From NCBI RefSeq assembly GCF_003115855.1, contig NZ_KZ819093.1:1-64000 (forward strand): a stretch of DNA of 64,000 bases, written 5' to 3'. The stretch comes from Brenneria corticis (GTDB lineage: Bacteria > Pseudomonadota > Gammaproteobacteria > Enterobacterales > Enterobacteriaceae). The position numbers and the translations under genes were made by a program. Positions 41,886-50,803 of the stretch are shown piece by piece. Positions within the stretch are counted from its first letter, which is position 1. Every line of letters starts with the position of its first letter. The notes beneath the pieces were generated by a model. It made no database searches. It saw only the letters and a list, made by a program, of their open reading frames with translations, and was not told where the DNA came from.

Positions 41886-41901
41886 TGTGATTCATATCAC
41901 A
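41886..41901. promoter_or_regulatory. Perfect CRP-type site
   Basis: TGTGA-TTCATA-TCACA is a perfect CRP core with six central bases, flanked by TT and AAAA. It lies 65-80 bases before cecR and about 240 before rhlE, inside the 321-base divergent region, so CRP-cAMP may act on the cecR-ybhGFSR operon. The rest of that region (41645-41885) shows no gene. Confidence 0.7.
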
Positions 41902-41926
41902 AAAAATCGCACAAAACGGCCTAAAT

Positions 41927-41942
41927 TTAATCACATGATTAA
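41927..41942. promoter_or_regulatory. Palindrome upstream of cecR, likely operator
   Basis: TTAATCA-CA-TGATTAA is a perfect 16-bp dyad, with near-symmetry one or two bases further out. It lies 24 bases before the cecR start. TetR regulators commonly bind such a site in their own promoter, so this is the best candidate for the CecR operator, with autoregulation by inference. Confidence 0.6.
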
Positions 41943-41965
41943 TTCAAGACCTACAGCGCTACGCC

Positions 41966-42664
41966 ATGAGTGATAAACCAGCCTCTGCCGGCCGCGGCGA
42001 TCAGACGCGCCAGCAGCTTATCGATTCCGCTCTCGAGGTCTTCGGCGAATATGGTTTACAGGCCGCCACTACCCGTGAGATCGCCAGCCGGTCGGGACAG
42101 AATATGGCTTCCATCGCCTATCATTTTCAGTCGAAGGAAGGGCTCTATCTGGCGGTCGCCGGCTGGATAGCGGACTACATCCGCCAGTTCTATCGACCGC
42201 TGGCCGAGGAGATCGATGCCTTTATGCGGCTTCCCGCGCAGCAGCAAACGGCGGAGCAGGCGCTGGATTACCTGCGGCGCTGTATGCTCAATTTCAGCCG
42301 CTTGATGACCAGCGCCGAAACCCTCAATCTCAGTCGGATTATCTCCCGGGAGCAACTCTCCCCCACCGACGCCTATCCGGTTATCCACCGGCAGGTGATC
42401 GAACCGCTCCACCGCTCCGTGACTCATCTGATCGCCCTCTACACCGGGATGGACGCGCAGGATGCCAAAACCGTGGTGCATACCCAGGCGCTGATTGGGG
42501 AAATACTCTCCTTTCGCGTCGCCCGGGAAACCATCCGCCTGCGGGCCGGCTGGCAGGATATCGGCCGGGAGGAAACCGCGCTGATTCAGCAGGTGCTGAC
42601 GGAGCACCTCGACATTCTTCTTAACGGGCTACGGGACAATCAGCCCCGGCGGATAAAGGAATAA
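41966..42664 (+). CDS. cecR: CecR (YbiH), TetR-family repressor
   Basis: The 232-residue protein matches E. coli CecR: an N-terminal TetR helix-turn-helix (FGEYGLQAATTREIASRSGQNMASIAYHF) and a C-terminal ligand domain with LSRIISREQLSPTDAYPVIH and ALIGEILSFRVARETI. In E. coli it represses the ybhGFSR pump operon and rhlE and affects sensitivity to cefoperazone and chloramphenicol. It is first in the cecR-ybhGFSR operon. Confidence 0.92.
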   Translation: MSDKPASAGRGDQTRQQLIDSALEVFGEYGLQAATTREIASRSGQNMASIAYHFQSKEGLYLAVAGWIADYIRQFYRPLAEEIDAFMRLPAQQQTAEQALDYLRRCMLNFSRLMTSAETLNLSRIISREQLSPTDAYPVIHRQVIEPLHRSVTHLIALYTGMDAQDAKTVVHTQALIGEILSFRVARETIRLRAGWQDIGREETALIQQVLTEHLDILLNGLRDNQPRRIKE

Positions 42665-42670
42665 TAGGTA

Positions 42671-43699
42671 ATGAACAAGAAAAAACTGGCTATCGCCCTG
42701 GCTGTTGTGGCGCTGATCGCCCTGGCGGCGTATGGCGTGGTGCGCTATCAGCAGCAGCAGAATAAACCGCTGACGCTGTACGGCAACGTCGATATTCGCA
42801 CGGTCAATCTCGCTTTCCGCGTCGGCGGGCGTCTGACCGCGCTGAACGTGGATGAGGGCGACGGCATCGCGCCCGGCCAGGCGCTGGCCACGCTGGATAA
42901 CGCGCCCTATCAGAATGCGTTGCATCAGGCGCAGGCCAACGTCGCCAGCGCGCGGGCGCAGTTGGGATTATTGCAGGAAGGCTATCGCAGCGAAGAGATC
43001 GCCCAGGTGCGCGCCCAGGTGGTGCAGTATCAGTCCGCCTATGACTACGCCAATAGCTTCTACCAGCGCCAGCAGGGACTGTGGGCCAAACGTTCTATTT
43101 CCGCCGATACGCTGGAAGACGCCAGAGCCGCGCGCAATCAGGCGCAGGCCACGCTTCAGGCGGCAAAAGACAAACTGCGCCAGTACGAAAGCGGCAATCG
43201 GCCCCAGGAAATCGCCGCGGCGCAGGCCGCATTGGCCCAGGCCGAGGCGGCGCAGGATCAGGCGGAGCTGGATATGGCGGATACCCGGCTGTACTCCCCT
43301 TCGGCCGGCGTCATTCTCACCCGGGCGGCGGAAGCGGGCAGTATGCTTAGCGCCGGCAATACGGTCTTTACCCTGTCATTGACCGATCCGGTATGGATTC
43401 GGGCGTATGTCGCCGAACAGGATTTAGGCCGCGCCGTGCCGGGCGGCGAAATGCTGATCTATACCGACAGCCGGCCGGATAAACCCTATCACGGCCAAAT
43501 CGGTTTTGTTTCCCCCAGCGCCGAATTCACCCCCAAAAACGTGGAAACGGAAGACCTGCGCACCGCTCTGGTCTACCGCCTGCGTATCGTGGTGGAGGAC
43601 GCCGACGATCAACTGCGTCAGGGCATGCCGGTGACGCTGCGTTTCGATCGGGATCCGCAGCGGGATAAGGCGCCTCAGGATGCGTCCCGCCATGAATGA
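42671..43699 (+). CDS. ybhG: YbhG, membrane-fusion (HlyD-like) adaptor
   Basis: The 342-residue protein has an N-terminal signal-anchor helix (MNKKKLAIALAVVALIALAAYG), a lipoyl-type half (VDIRTVNLAFRVGGRLTALNVDEGD), a long glutamine- and alanine-rich coiled coil (residues about 90-200) and a beta-barrel domain. It links the YbhFSR ABC exporter to an outer-membrane channel across the periplasm. It starts six bases after cecR and overlaps the beginning of ybhF. Confidence 0.92.
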   Translation: MNKKKLAIALAVVALIALAAYGVVRYQQQQNKPLTLYGNVDIRTVNLAFRVGGRLTALNVDEGDGIAPGQALATLDNAPYQNALHQAQANVASARAQLGLLQEGYRSEEIAQVRAQVVQYQSAYDYANSFYQRQQGLWAKRSISADTLEDARAARNQAQATLQAAKDKLRQYESGNRPQEIAAAQAALAQAEAAQDQAELDMADTRLYSPSAGVILTRAAEAGSMLSAGNTVFTLSLTDPVWIRAYVAEQDLGRAVPGGEMLIYTDSRPDKPYHGQIGFVSPSAEFTPKNVETEDLRTALVYRLRIVVEDADDQLRQGMPVTLRFDRDPQRDKAPQDASRHE

Positions 43700-45434
43700 G
43701 AGCGCCGCGCTAATCGATATACAGGCGCTGGAAAAACGCTTCCCCGGTCAGGATAAGCCCGCGCTCGCCAGCCTTACCGAGCAAATCCGCGGCGGCGCCG
43801 TCACCGGATTGGTCGGGCCGGACGGCGCCGGCAAAACCACCCTGCTGCGCATGCTGGCGGGGTTGCTGACGCCAAGCGGCGGCGCCGTTCAGGTCGCCGG
43901 TCTCGATCCCATCAAACAGGATCGCCAACTGCACGCCATTCTGGGCTATATGCCGCAGAAATTCGGGCTGTATGAAGACCTGACCGTGATGGAGAACCTG
44001 AACCTGTATGCCGATCTGCGCGGCATCACCGGTACGCTGCGCCGGGAGACCTTTGCGCGGCTGTTGTCGTTTACCGACCTCACCCGCTTTACCGGGCGGC
44101 TGGCCGGCAAGCTTTCCGGGGGAATGAAGCAAAAGCTCGGTCTGGCCTGCACTCTGCTGGGCCAGCCCAAGGTGCTGCTGCTTGATGAACCGGGGGTCGG
44201 CGTCGATCCCATTTCCCGCCGCGAGCTGTGGCGCATGGTGCATGAACTGGCCGACAACGGCATGCTGATTGTGTGGAGCACCTCCTATCTGGACGAAGCC
44301 GAGCAATGCCGGGACGTGCTGCTGCTCAACGAAGGGGAGCAACTCTACCGCGGCGAACCGCGACGGCTGACCGAAAAGATGGCCGGGCACAGCGTGCTGC
44401 TCGCCGCGCACTCCGGCAGCCACCGCAAGCTGCTGCAACGCGCCCTGCGCCAGCCGCAGGTCAGCGACGGGGTGATTCAGGGCCAGTACGTGCGGCTGAT
44501 CCTCAAGCCGGATGCGGATCGGGCCGCGCTGCTGTCGGCGCTCGAGCTGCCGCCGGAGAGCCTGAACGACACCGCCCCGCGCTTTGAGGACGCCTTTATC
44601 GACCTGCTGGGCGGCGGCCCGGCCAGTGAATCCTCGCTGGCGAAAATCATGCCGCAGATAGAAATCAACGGTGAGGAAACGGTGATCGAAGCGCAGGCGC
44701 TGACGAAGAAATTCGGCGACTTCGCCGCCACCGACCATGTCAGCTTCAAGGTGCGGCGCGGCGAGATTTTCGGCCTGCTGGGACCTAACGGCGCCGGCAA
44801 ATCCACCACCTTCAAAATGATGTGCGGCCTGCTGGTGCCGAGCGCAGGCAAAGCGCTGGTGCTGAATATGGATCTGAAAACCAGTTCGGGCAAAGCACGC
44901 CAGCATTTGGGCTATATGGCGCAGAAGTTTTCCCTGTACGGCAACCTGACGGTGGAACAAAACCTGCGTTTCTTTTCCGGCGTGTACGGCCTGACCGGAC
45001 AGGCGCAGCAGGAAAAAATGGCCGCCATGACCCAGGCGTTCAACTTCCAGCCGATTTACCGCCAGACGCCGGACGCCCTGCCGCTGGGGTTTAAACAGCG
45101 TCTGGCGCTGGCCTGCGCCCTGATGCATGAGCCGGACATTCTGTTTCTGGATGAGCCGACCTCCGGCGTCGATCCCCTTACCCGCCGTGAGTTCTGGATG
45201 CATATCAACGGCATGGTCAACCGCGGCGTAACCGTGATGGTCACCACCCACTTTATGGACGAGGCGGAATACTGCGACCGTATCGGGCTGGTTTACCACG
45301 GTAAGCTGATCGCCAGCGGCACGCCGGATGAGTTAAAGCAGCAGGCCGCGGATAAGGAAACGCCCTCCCCGACCATGGAACAGGCGTTTATCGCGCTGAT
45401 ACAAGACTACGATCGCGAGGCGAATAATGGCTAG
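43692..45434 (+). CDS. ybhF: YbhF, duplicated ABC exporter ATPase
   Basis: The 580-residue protein carries two complete ATPase domains. The first has GPDGAGKTTLLRML (about residue 40), LSGGMKQKLGLAC and LLLDEPGVGVDP. The second has GPNGAGKSTTFKMM (about residue 360), LGFKQRLALAC in place of a full signature, and LFLDEPTSGVDP. E. coli YbhF has the same layout and length (578). I start at 43692 (MNESAALIDI), which matches the E. coli start better than the ATG at 43680. It powers the YbhSR permease. Confidence 0.92.
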   Translation: MNESAALIDIQALEKRFPGQDKPALASLTEQIRGGAVTGLVGPDGAGKTTLLRMLAGLLTPSGGAVQVAGLDPIKQDRQLHAILGYMPQKFGLYEDLTVMENLNLYADLRGITGTLRRETFARLLSFTDLTRFTGRLAGKLSGGMKQKLGLACTLLGQPKVLLLDEPGVGVDPISRRELWRMVHELADNGMLIVWSTSYLDEAEQCRDVLLLNEGEQLYRGEPRRLTEKMAGHSVLLAAHSGSHRKLLQRALRQPQVSDGVIQGQYVRLILKPDADRAALLSALELPPESLNDTAPRFEDAFIDLLGGGPASESSLAKIMPQIEINGEETVIEAQALTKKFGDFAATDHVSFKVRRGEIFGLLGPNGAGKSTTFKMMCGLLVPSAGKALVLNMDLKTSSGKARQHLGYMAQKFSLYGNLTVEQNLRFFSGVYGLTGQAQQEKMAAMTQAFNFQPIYRQTPDALPLGFKQRLALACALMHEPDILFLDEPTSGVDPLTRREFWMHINGMVNRGVTVMVTTHFMDEAEYCDRIGLVYHGKLIASGTPDELKQQAADKETPSPTMEQAFIALIQDYDREANNG

Positions 45435-46572
45435 CCGGAACGGCGACATCAATTTTTCCTGGCGGCGCCTGCGGGCGCTGTGCCTGAAGGAGACCCGGCA
45501 GATCCTGCGCGACCCCAGCAGCGGGCTGATCGCCTTCGTGATCCCGCTGCTGCTGCTGTTTATCTTCGGCTACGGCGTCAATCTCGACTCCAGCCGCCTG
45601 CGCGTCGGCATCCTGATAGAGCAGCAGAGCGAGGATGCGCGCGACCTGGCCGACACCTTCGCCGCGTCGCCGTTTATTGCCCCGACCATCAGCGATAACC
45701 GGCAGCATCTGATTCAACTGATGCAGGCGGGCGCGATTCGCGGGCTGATCGTTATTCCGAATAATTTTGCCGAACAGATGGCGCATCCGCTGGAGCGGGC
45801 CCCCATACAGGTGATCACCGACGGCAGCGAACCCAACACCGCCAATTTCGTCCAGGGCTATGCCGAGGGCGTGTGGCTTATCTGGCAGCAGCAGCGCGCC
45901 GTCGACCGGGGGCAGGAATTCAACCAGCTGATCGAGGTGCAATTGCGCTACTGGTTCAATCAGGCCGCCATCAGTCAGCACTTTATCATTCCCGGCGCCA
46001 TCGCCATTATTCTGACGGTCATCGGCGCCATCCTCACCTCGCTGGTCATCGCCCGCGAATGGGAGCGCGGCACCATGGAGGCGCTGCTCTCCACCCAGGT
46101 CACCCGCCGCGAACTGCTGCTGTCCAAACTGATCCCCTACTACTTCCTGGGCATGATGGTGATGGCGCTGTGCGTTCTGGTGGCCGTTTTTATTATGCGC
46201 GTGCCGTACCGGGGATCGCTGTTGCTGCTGTTCGGCATCGGCAGCCTGTTTCTGATCAGCACGCTGGGCATGGGTCTGCTGATCTCCACGCTAACGCGCA
46301 ATCAGTTTAATGCGGCGATGGTGGCATTGAACGCGGCGTTTCTCCCGGCGGTGATGCTGTCCGGCTTTGTTTTCGAAATCGACAGTATGCCCGCGGCGGT
46401 ACGCGCCGTGTCTTACATTATTCCGGCGCGCTATTTCGTCAGTACGCTGCAAACGCTGTTTCTGGCGGGCAATATCGGCAGCGTGTTACTGATTAACCTG
46501 TTGTTTCTTATTGCGTCGGCCATTTTATTTATCGGCCTGACGGCGTGGAAAACCCGGCGCAGGCTGGATTAG
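45427..46572 (+). CDS. ybhS: YbhS, ABC-2 type permease
   Basis: The 381-residue permease has an N-terminal helix (GLIAFVIPLLLLFIFGYG), a large periplasmic loop (residues about 50-180) and a bundle of five helices at the end. REWERGTMEALLSTQVTRRELLLSK is the coupling loop typical of this family. E. coli YbhS is 377 residues. It overlaps ybhF by eight bases and pairs with YbhR. The exported compounds in E. coli include some drugs and cations. Confidence 0.92.
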   Translation: MASRNGDINFSWRRLRALCLKETRQILRDPSSGLIAFVIPLLLLFIFGYGVNLDSSRLRVGILIEQQSEDARDLADTFAASPFIAPTISDNRQHLIQLMQAGAIRGLIVIPNNFAEQMAHPLERAPIQVITDGSEPNTANFVQGYAEGVWLIWQQQRAVDRGQEFNQLIEVQLRYWFNQAAISQHFIIPGAIAIILTVIGAILTSLVIAREWERGTMEALLSTQVTRRELLLSKLIPYYFLGMMVMALCVLVAVFIMRVPYRGSLLLLFGIGSLFLISTLGMGLLISTLTRNQFNAAMVALNAAFLPAVMLSGFVFEIDSMPAAVRAVSYIIPARYFVSTLQTLFLAGNIGSVLLINLLFLIASAILFIGLTAWKTRRRLD

Positions 46573-46581
46573 GGAGCCGCC

Positions 46582-47688
46582 ATGTTTCATCGTCTGTGGA
46601 CATTGATTATCAAAGAACTCCAGTCGCTGCTGCGCGAACCGCAAACGCGCTCTATTTTGATTCTGCCGGTGATCATTCAGGTTTGCCTGTTTCCTTTCGC
46701 CGCCACGCTGGACGTCACCAACGCAACCATCGCCATTTACAACGAGGATAACGGCCAGGCCTCCGTAGAGCTGACGCAGCGCTTCGCCAAGGCGCAAGCC
46801 TTTTCCAACGTTCTGTTGCTGCACGGCGCCCAGGAGATCGGGCCGACGCTGGACGATCGGCGGGCGCTGTTGGCGATCCGCTTTCCGCCGCAGTTCTCGC
46901 GCCGGATTGTCAGCGGCGACGGCGCCTCGCTACAGGTGATACTGGACGGGCGCAGCTCCAACAGCGCCCAGATCGCCGCCAACTACGTGCAGAAAATCGT
47001 CCGCGACTACCAGTTGGAACTGCTGGACGGTCAACCCAAAATCAACAACAGCGAACTGGTGATCCGCCACTGGTATAACCCGAATCTGGATTACAAATGG
47101 TTTATCGTCCCGTCGCTGATCGCCCTGATCGCCACCATCGGCGTGCTGATCGTCACGGCGCTGTCGGTCGCCCGCGAGCGCGAACAGGGGACGCTGGAGC
47201 AGTTGCTGGTATCGCCGCTCTCGACCTGGCAGATTTTTGTCGGCAAGGCGGTTCCGGCACTGATCGTCGCCACCTTTCAGGCCACCGTCGTGCTGCTGGC
47301 GGGGATATTCGCCTATCAGATCCCCTTCGCCGGCTCGCTGCTGCTGTTTTATGCCGCCATCCTGATTTACGGCCTGTCGCTGGTGGGGTTCGGGCTGCTG
47401 ATTTCATCGCTCTGCTCCACGCAGCAGCAGGCATTTATCGGCGTATTCGTGTTTCTGATGCCGGCGATCCTGCTGTCCGGCTATATCTCGCCGGTGGAAA
47501 ATATGCCGCAGTGGCTGCAGCAGATAACCTGGATTAACCCGATCCGCCACTTCACCGACATTACCAAACAGATCTACCTCAAGGATGCCGACTTCGCGAT
47601 TATCTGGGGCAGCCTGTGGCCGCTATTTGTGATTACCGCCACCACCGGTTCGGTGGCTTACTGGATATTTCGGCGCAATATCGCCTGA
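46582..47688 (+). CDS. ybhR: YbhR, ABC-2 type permease
   Basis: The 368-residue permease is a homologue of YbhS with the same layout: an N-terminal helix, a periplasmic domain and a C-terminal helical bundle (IALIATIGVLIVTALSVAREREQGTLEQLLVSPLSTWQ). The length equals E. coli YbhR. It starts nine bases after ybhS and ends the cecR-ybhGFSR operon. Confidence 0.93.
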   Translation: MFHRLWTLIIKELQSLLREPQTRSILILPVIIQVCLFPFAATLDVTNATIAIYNEDNGQASVELTQRFAKAQAFSNVLLLHGAQEIGPTLDDRRALLAIRFPPQFSRRIVSGDGASLQVILDGRSSNSAQIAANYVQKIVRDYQLELLDGQPKINNSELVIRHWYNPNLDYKWFIVPSLIALIATIGVLIVTALSVAREREQGTLEQLLVSPLSTWQIFVGKAVPALIVATFQATVVLLAGIFAYQIPFAGSLLLFYAAILIYGLSLVGFGLLISSLCSTQQQAFIGVFVFLMPAILLSGYISPVENMPQWLQQITWINPIRHFTDITKQIYLKDADFAIIWGSLWPLFVITATTGSVAYWIFRRNIA

Positions 47689-47829
47689 AGACAAATGGGG
47701 TTATCCGCCGCCGATGGCATTTTGTCCATATTTGGCCCCTATTTGGGCAACCGCTCAGCCGTTGGTGTATTCTTGTCCATAGCCGCCCCGGCCATTCAAC
47801 CAGGAGTCTGATATGCCCCATCAACAGGT

Positions 47830-48066
47830 GTGCGCATCACCACGGTATCGGCATTCAAGAAAGAGCTGGCGTCAATGGATGTCTCCGAACCCGTGATGGT
47901 CACCCAGAATGGCGAGCCTCTGTATGTCGTCCAGGACCCGCGCCAGTTTGAGATGCAGCGGGAGCAAATGGCGTTGATGCGCCTTTTATCCTTTGCGGAG
48001 AAGGATATCAAAGCGGGCCGCACGGTATCATCCGCCGATCTTCTTGATAGTCTGCGCAGAGAGTAA
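47830..48066 (+). CDS. Orphan Phd/YefM-type antitoxin, start damaged
   Basis: The 78-codon frame opens (GTG) RITTVSAFKKELASMD and continues with VMVTQNGEPLYVVQ, the Phd/YefM pattern of DNA-binding antitoxins; the acidic and basic C-terminus would bind a toxin. The best ribosome site (CAGGAG) precedes an ATG at 47813, but that frame is offset and stops after about 28 codons, so a one-base change near 47825 may have split the gene. No toxin gene follows before ybhL. TTGTCCATA occurs twice upstream (47722-47730 and 47773-47781). Confidence 0.6.
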   Translation: MRITTVSAFKKELASMDVSEPVMVTQNGEPLYVVQDPRQFEMQREQMALMRLLSFAEKDIKAGRTVSSADLLDSLRRE

Positions 48067-48139
48067 AGCGTCGGGGACTGATTGAGGATGGCATCCCCGG
48101 ACGCCGCACGGCATCCGGGAATAAGGGAAAAAGCAGCAC

Positions 48140-48850
48140 TCAGCGGCGGTTGCCGAAAATCCGCAGCAGCATCAGGAACAGGTTGATAAAGTCCAGATAG
48201 AGCGTCAGCGCGCCGACGATCGAGTATTTGCGGAAGTTATCCTTGTCGTCGACCGACAGCTGTTCGCCCAGGCGTTTCAGTTTCTGGGTGTCATACGCCG
48301 TCAGGCCGACGAACACCACCACCCCGATATAGGTCACCGCCCACATCAGCGCTTCGCTTTTCAGCCAGATATTCACCAGCGACGCCAGGATAATGCCGAT
48401 CAGCGCCATAAACAGCATGCTGCCCAGGCCGGTTAAATCACGCTTGGTGGTATAGCCGTATAGGCTCATGGCGCCGAACATCCCGGCGGTGATCACAAAG
48501 GTGCTGGCGATGGACTCGCCGGAGTACAAGATGAAAATGCTGGAAATGGTCAGCCCGGTCAGCGCCGAGTAGAGCATAAACAGGCCGGTGGCCACCCCGC
48601 CGCTCAGGCGCTGCACCATGCCGGAAATCACGAATACCAGCCCCAGTTGGACGATGATCAGGCCAAAGAAGATAATCTGGCTGGAGAAAATAAAATTGAG
48701 CACCGCCGGCGTATTGGCGGCGTACCACGACACAAACGCCGTCAGCAGCAACCCGCAGGTCATCCAGCCATAGACCTGCGCCATATAAGCCTGAAGGCCT
48801 GTCTGCGCGCGTTCAACAATCGAATCACCCGAACGAGGATACCTATCCAT
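48140..48850 (-). CDS. ybhL: YbhL, Bax inhibitor-1 family membrane protein
   Basis: The 236-residue protein has seven hydrophobic segments and the BI-1/LFG family pattern at the end (LTAYDTQKLKRLG followed by a final helix ALTLYLDFINLFLMLLRIFG). It matches E. coli YbhL (234). BI-1 proteins are inner-membrane calcium-leak or stress proteins; the role in bacteria is unclear. A GC hairpin (CCCGGACGCC/GGCATCCGGG, 48096-48119) lies downstream. Confidence 0.92.
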   Translation of the reverse strand: MDRYPRSGDSIVERAQTGLQAYMAQVYGWMTCGLLLTAFVSWYAANTPAVLNFIFSSQIIFFGLIIVQLGLVFVISGMVQRLSGGVATGLFMLYSALTGLTISSIFILYSGESIASTFVITAGMFGAMSLYGYTTKRDLTGLGSMLFMALIGIILASLVNIWLKSEALMWAVTYIGVVVFVGLTAYDTQKLKRLGEQLSVDDKDNFRKYSIVGALTLYLDFINLFLMLLRIFGNRR

Positions 48851-48875
48851 GACGCTACCTTTGTATTAAGTCATT

Positions 48876-49002
<127 letters not shown>

Positions 49003-49069
49003 TACCTAAGAGGCGTTACGCCTCACCTGCCTCTATCTTAACACATAACCGTTCATTCGGCCGAAACCG

Positions 49070-49522
49070 CTACCAGCGCCGGGCCGCCTGTTCGTCGCTG
49101 TCGCGCGCCTCCACCCAGCGCTCTCCGTCCGGCGTGGCTTCGCGTTTCCAGAACGGCGCGCGGGTTTTCAGATAGTCCATAATAAACTGCGCGGCATCAA
49201 AGGCCGCGCCGCGGTGGGCGGCGCTGACGCCGACAAACACAATCTCGTCGCCGGGATAGAGCGCCCCGACCCGATGGATAACGCTGACGCGCGGCAAGGT
49301 CCAGCGCTCGCGCGCCTGGCCGACAATCTCCGCCAGCGCCTTTTCGGTCATGCCGGGGTAGTGCTCCAGGGTCAGCGCGCTGACGTCGCGCGCCAGATTA
49401 TGATTGCGCACCTTGCCGGTAAAGGTCACCACCGCGCCGTCTTCATCGCACTGCGCCAGCCACTGATATTCATCGCCGACGTTGAAAGGGGCCTCGCCTA
49501 CGCGAATTCGCGTTTCGGTCAT
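49070..49522 (-). CDS. moaE: Molybdopterin synthase catalytic subunit
   Basis: MoaE binds the thiocarboxylated tail of MoaD and turns cyclic pyranopterin monophosphate into molybdopterin. The 150-residue protein has the E. coli length. AVVTFTGKVRNHN and the conserved RVGALYPGDEIVFVGVSAAHRG segment are present, and KTRAPFWKRE contains the active-site lysines. It starts two bases after the moaD stop. It is last in moaABCDE. Confidence 0.96.
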   Translation of the reverse strand: MTETRIRVGEAPFNVGDEYQWLAQCDEDGAVVTFTGKVRNHNLARDVSALTLEHYPGMTEKALAEIVGQARERWTLPRVSVIHRVGALYPGDEIVFVGVSAAHRGAAFDAAQFIMDYLKTRAPFWKREATPDGERWVEARDSDEQAARRW

Positions 49523-49524
49523 GA

Positions 49525-49770
49525 TTATCCCCCCGTTACCGGCGGGAAAAAGGCCACTTCATCGCCGTCCCGCAGCGGATGTTGCGGCTCCGCCAGCGAC
49601 TGGTTGACCGCCGCCAGCAGCCTGCCGGACTCCAGCGCCAGCGCCCAGCGGTCGCCCCTGGCGCTCAGCGCCTGGCGCAGATCGTCCACCGTGGCGTACT
49701 CCGCCGCCAGAGTCAGGCTATCGGTGTCGGTGAGTTCGCGCACCTGGGCGAAAAACAGTACCTTAATCAT
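49525..49770 (-). CDS. moaD: Molybdopterin synthase sulfur carrier subunit
   Basis: MoaD is a ubiquitin-fold sulfur carrier whose C-terminal Gly-Gly is adenylated by MoeB. The 81-residue product ends VAFFPPVTGG as required. Two ATGs overlap; I choose MIKVLFFAQ (49770), five bases after GGAGG. The start overlaps the moaC stop. A longer frame upstream is a frame shadow of moaC. Confidence 0.95.
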   Translation of the reverse strand: MIKVLFFAQVRELTDTDSLTLAAEYATVDDLRQALSARGDRWALALESGRLLAAVNQSLAEPQHPLRDGDEVAFFPPVTGG

Positions 49771-50249
49771 CATTCCTCCGCCCTGAAGTCGCCCGACTTG
49801 CCGCCGCTTTTCGCCAGCAGGCGCACGGGACCGATGATCATATCTTTCTGCACCGCCTTGCACATATCGTAAATGGTCAGCGCCGCCACCGACGCGGCGG
49901 TAAGCGCTTCCATCTCCACGCCGGTCTTGCCGGCGAGGCGACACAGCGACTCAATGCGCACCCGGTTATATTGCGGCTGCGCCTCGAGTTCCACCGCCAC
50001 TTTACTCAGCAGCAGCGGATGGCACAGCGGGATCAGCTCCCAGGTGCGTTTCGCCGCCTGAATACCGGCGATACGCGCCGTGGCGAACACGTCGCCTTTA
50101 TGGTGGCGGCCATCGATAATCATCGCCAGCGTGTGCGGCGCCATTTCAACAAAGGCTTCCGCCCGCGCTTCGCGAACGGTGTCGGCCTTGGCGGAAACGT
50201 CCACCATCATCGCCTCGCCGGCGGCATTGATATGGGTCAGTTGTGACAT
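49770..50249 (-). CDS. moaC: Cyclic pyranopterin monophosphate synthase
   Basis: MoaC converts 3',8-cyclo-7,8-dihydro-GTP to cyclic pyranopterin monophosphate. The 159-residue protein is close to the E. coli length (161). HITNAAGE-type opening, MIDGRHHKGDVFATARIAG, LIPLCHPLLL and the active-site lysine region near GPVRLLAKSGG are all present. It follows moaB by seven bases. Confidence 0.96.
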   Translation of the reverse strand: MSQLTHINAAGEAMMVDVSAKADTVREARAEAFVEMAPHTLAMIIDGRHHKGDVFATARIAGIQAAKRTWELIPLCHPLLLSKVAVELEAQPQYNRVRIESLCRLAGKTGVEMEALTAASVAALTIYDMCKAVQKDMIIGPVRLLAKSGGKSGDFRAEE

Positions 50250-50256
50250 AGACAGG

Positions 50257-50769
50257 TTACTTTTTCAGATGGGGATGGAAATTACAGGGCTTCTGACGCG
50301 CATCCAGCTGCTCCTGGATAATGCGCTCCCAGGCGGTATGGCAGGCGCGGGTCGAGCCCGGCATGGCGAAAATCACCGTCTGATTCGCCAGCCCGGCGAC
50401 CGCCCGCGACTGGATCGTGGCGGTGCCGATATCCTCATACGACAGCATACGGAACAGCTCGCCGAAGCCTTCGATTTCCCGGTCGAACAGCACGCCGATC
50501 GCCTCCGGCACCAGGTCGCCGGCGGTAAACCCCGTTCCGCCGTTTATTAGAATAGCCTGTATCTCGTCGCTGGCGATCCAGGCGGATACCTGCGCCCTGA
50601 TCTGGTAGAGATTTTCTCTGACGATTCTGCTGGCGACGATCTGGTGCCCGGCGGACTGCGCCGCTTCGCGCAGATAATCGCCCGACGTATCGTCGGCCGC
50701 GGTGCGCCGCTCGGATACGGTAAGCACCGCGATATTGAGAGGAATAAATTCGCTACTGACCTTACTCAT
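50257..50769 (-). CDS. moaB: Molybdenum cofactor protein MoaB
   Basis: The 170-residue MogA-like protein shows the family pattern LINGGTGFTAGDLVPEAI and IFAMPGSTRACHTAWE, with an N-terminal VSERRTAADDTSGDYL. In organisms with MogA, MoaB is thought to be dispensable or to act in adenylation of molybdopterin. It lies 34 bases after moaA. Confidence 0.95.
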   Translation of the reverse strand: MSKVSSEFIPLNIAVLTVSERRTAADDTSGDYLREAAQSAGHQIVASRIVRENLYQIRAQVSAWIASDEIQAILINGGTGFTAGDLVPEAIGVLFDREIEGFGELFRMLSYEDIGTATIQSRAVAGLANQTVIFAMPGSTRACHTAWERIIQEQLDARQKPCNFHPHLKK

Positions 50770-50803
50770 GGCAAGCTCCTTACGGATAGGTTGAACGGCG
50801 GCG

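Noticed and set aside
43710..45299. 529-codon minus-strand frame opposite ybhF
   Set aside because: It is fully antisense to ybhF, which has all ABC motifs. The length results from base composition.
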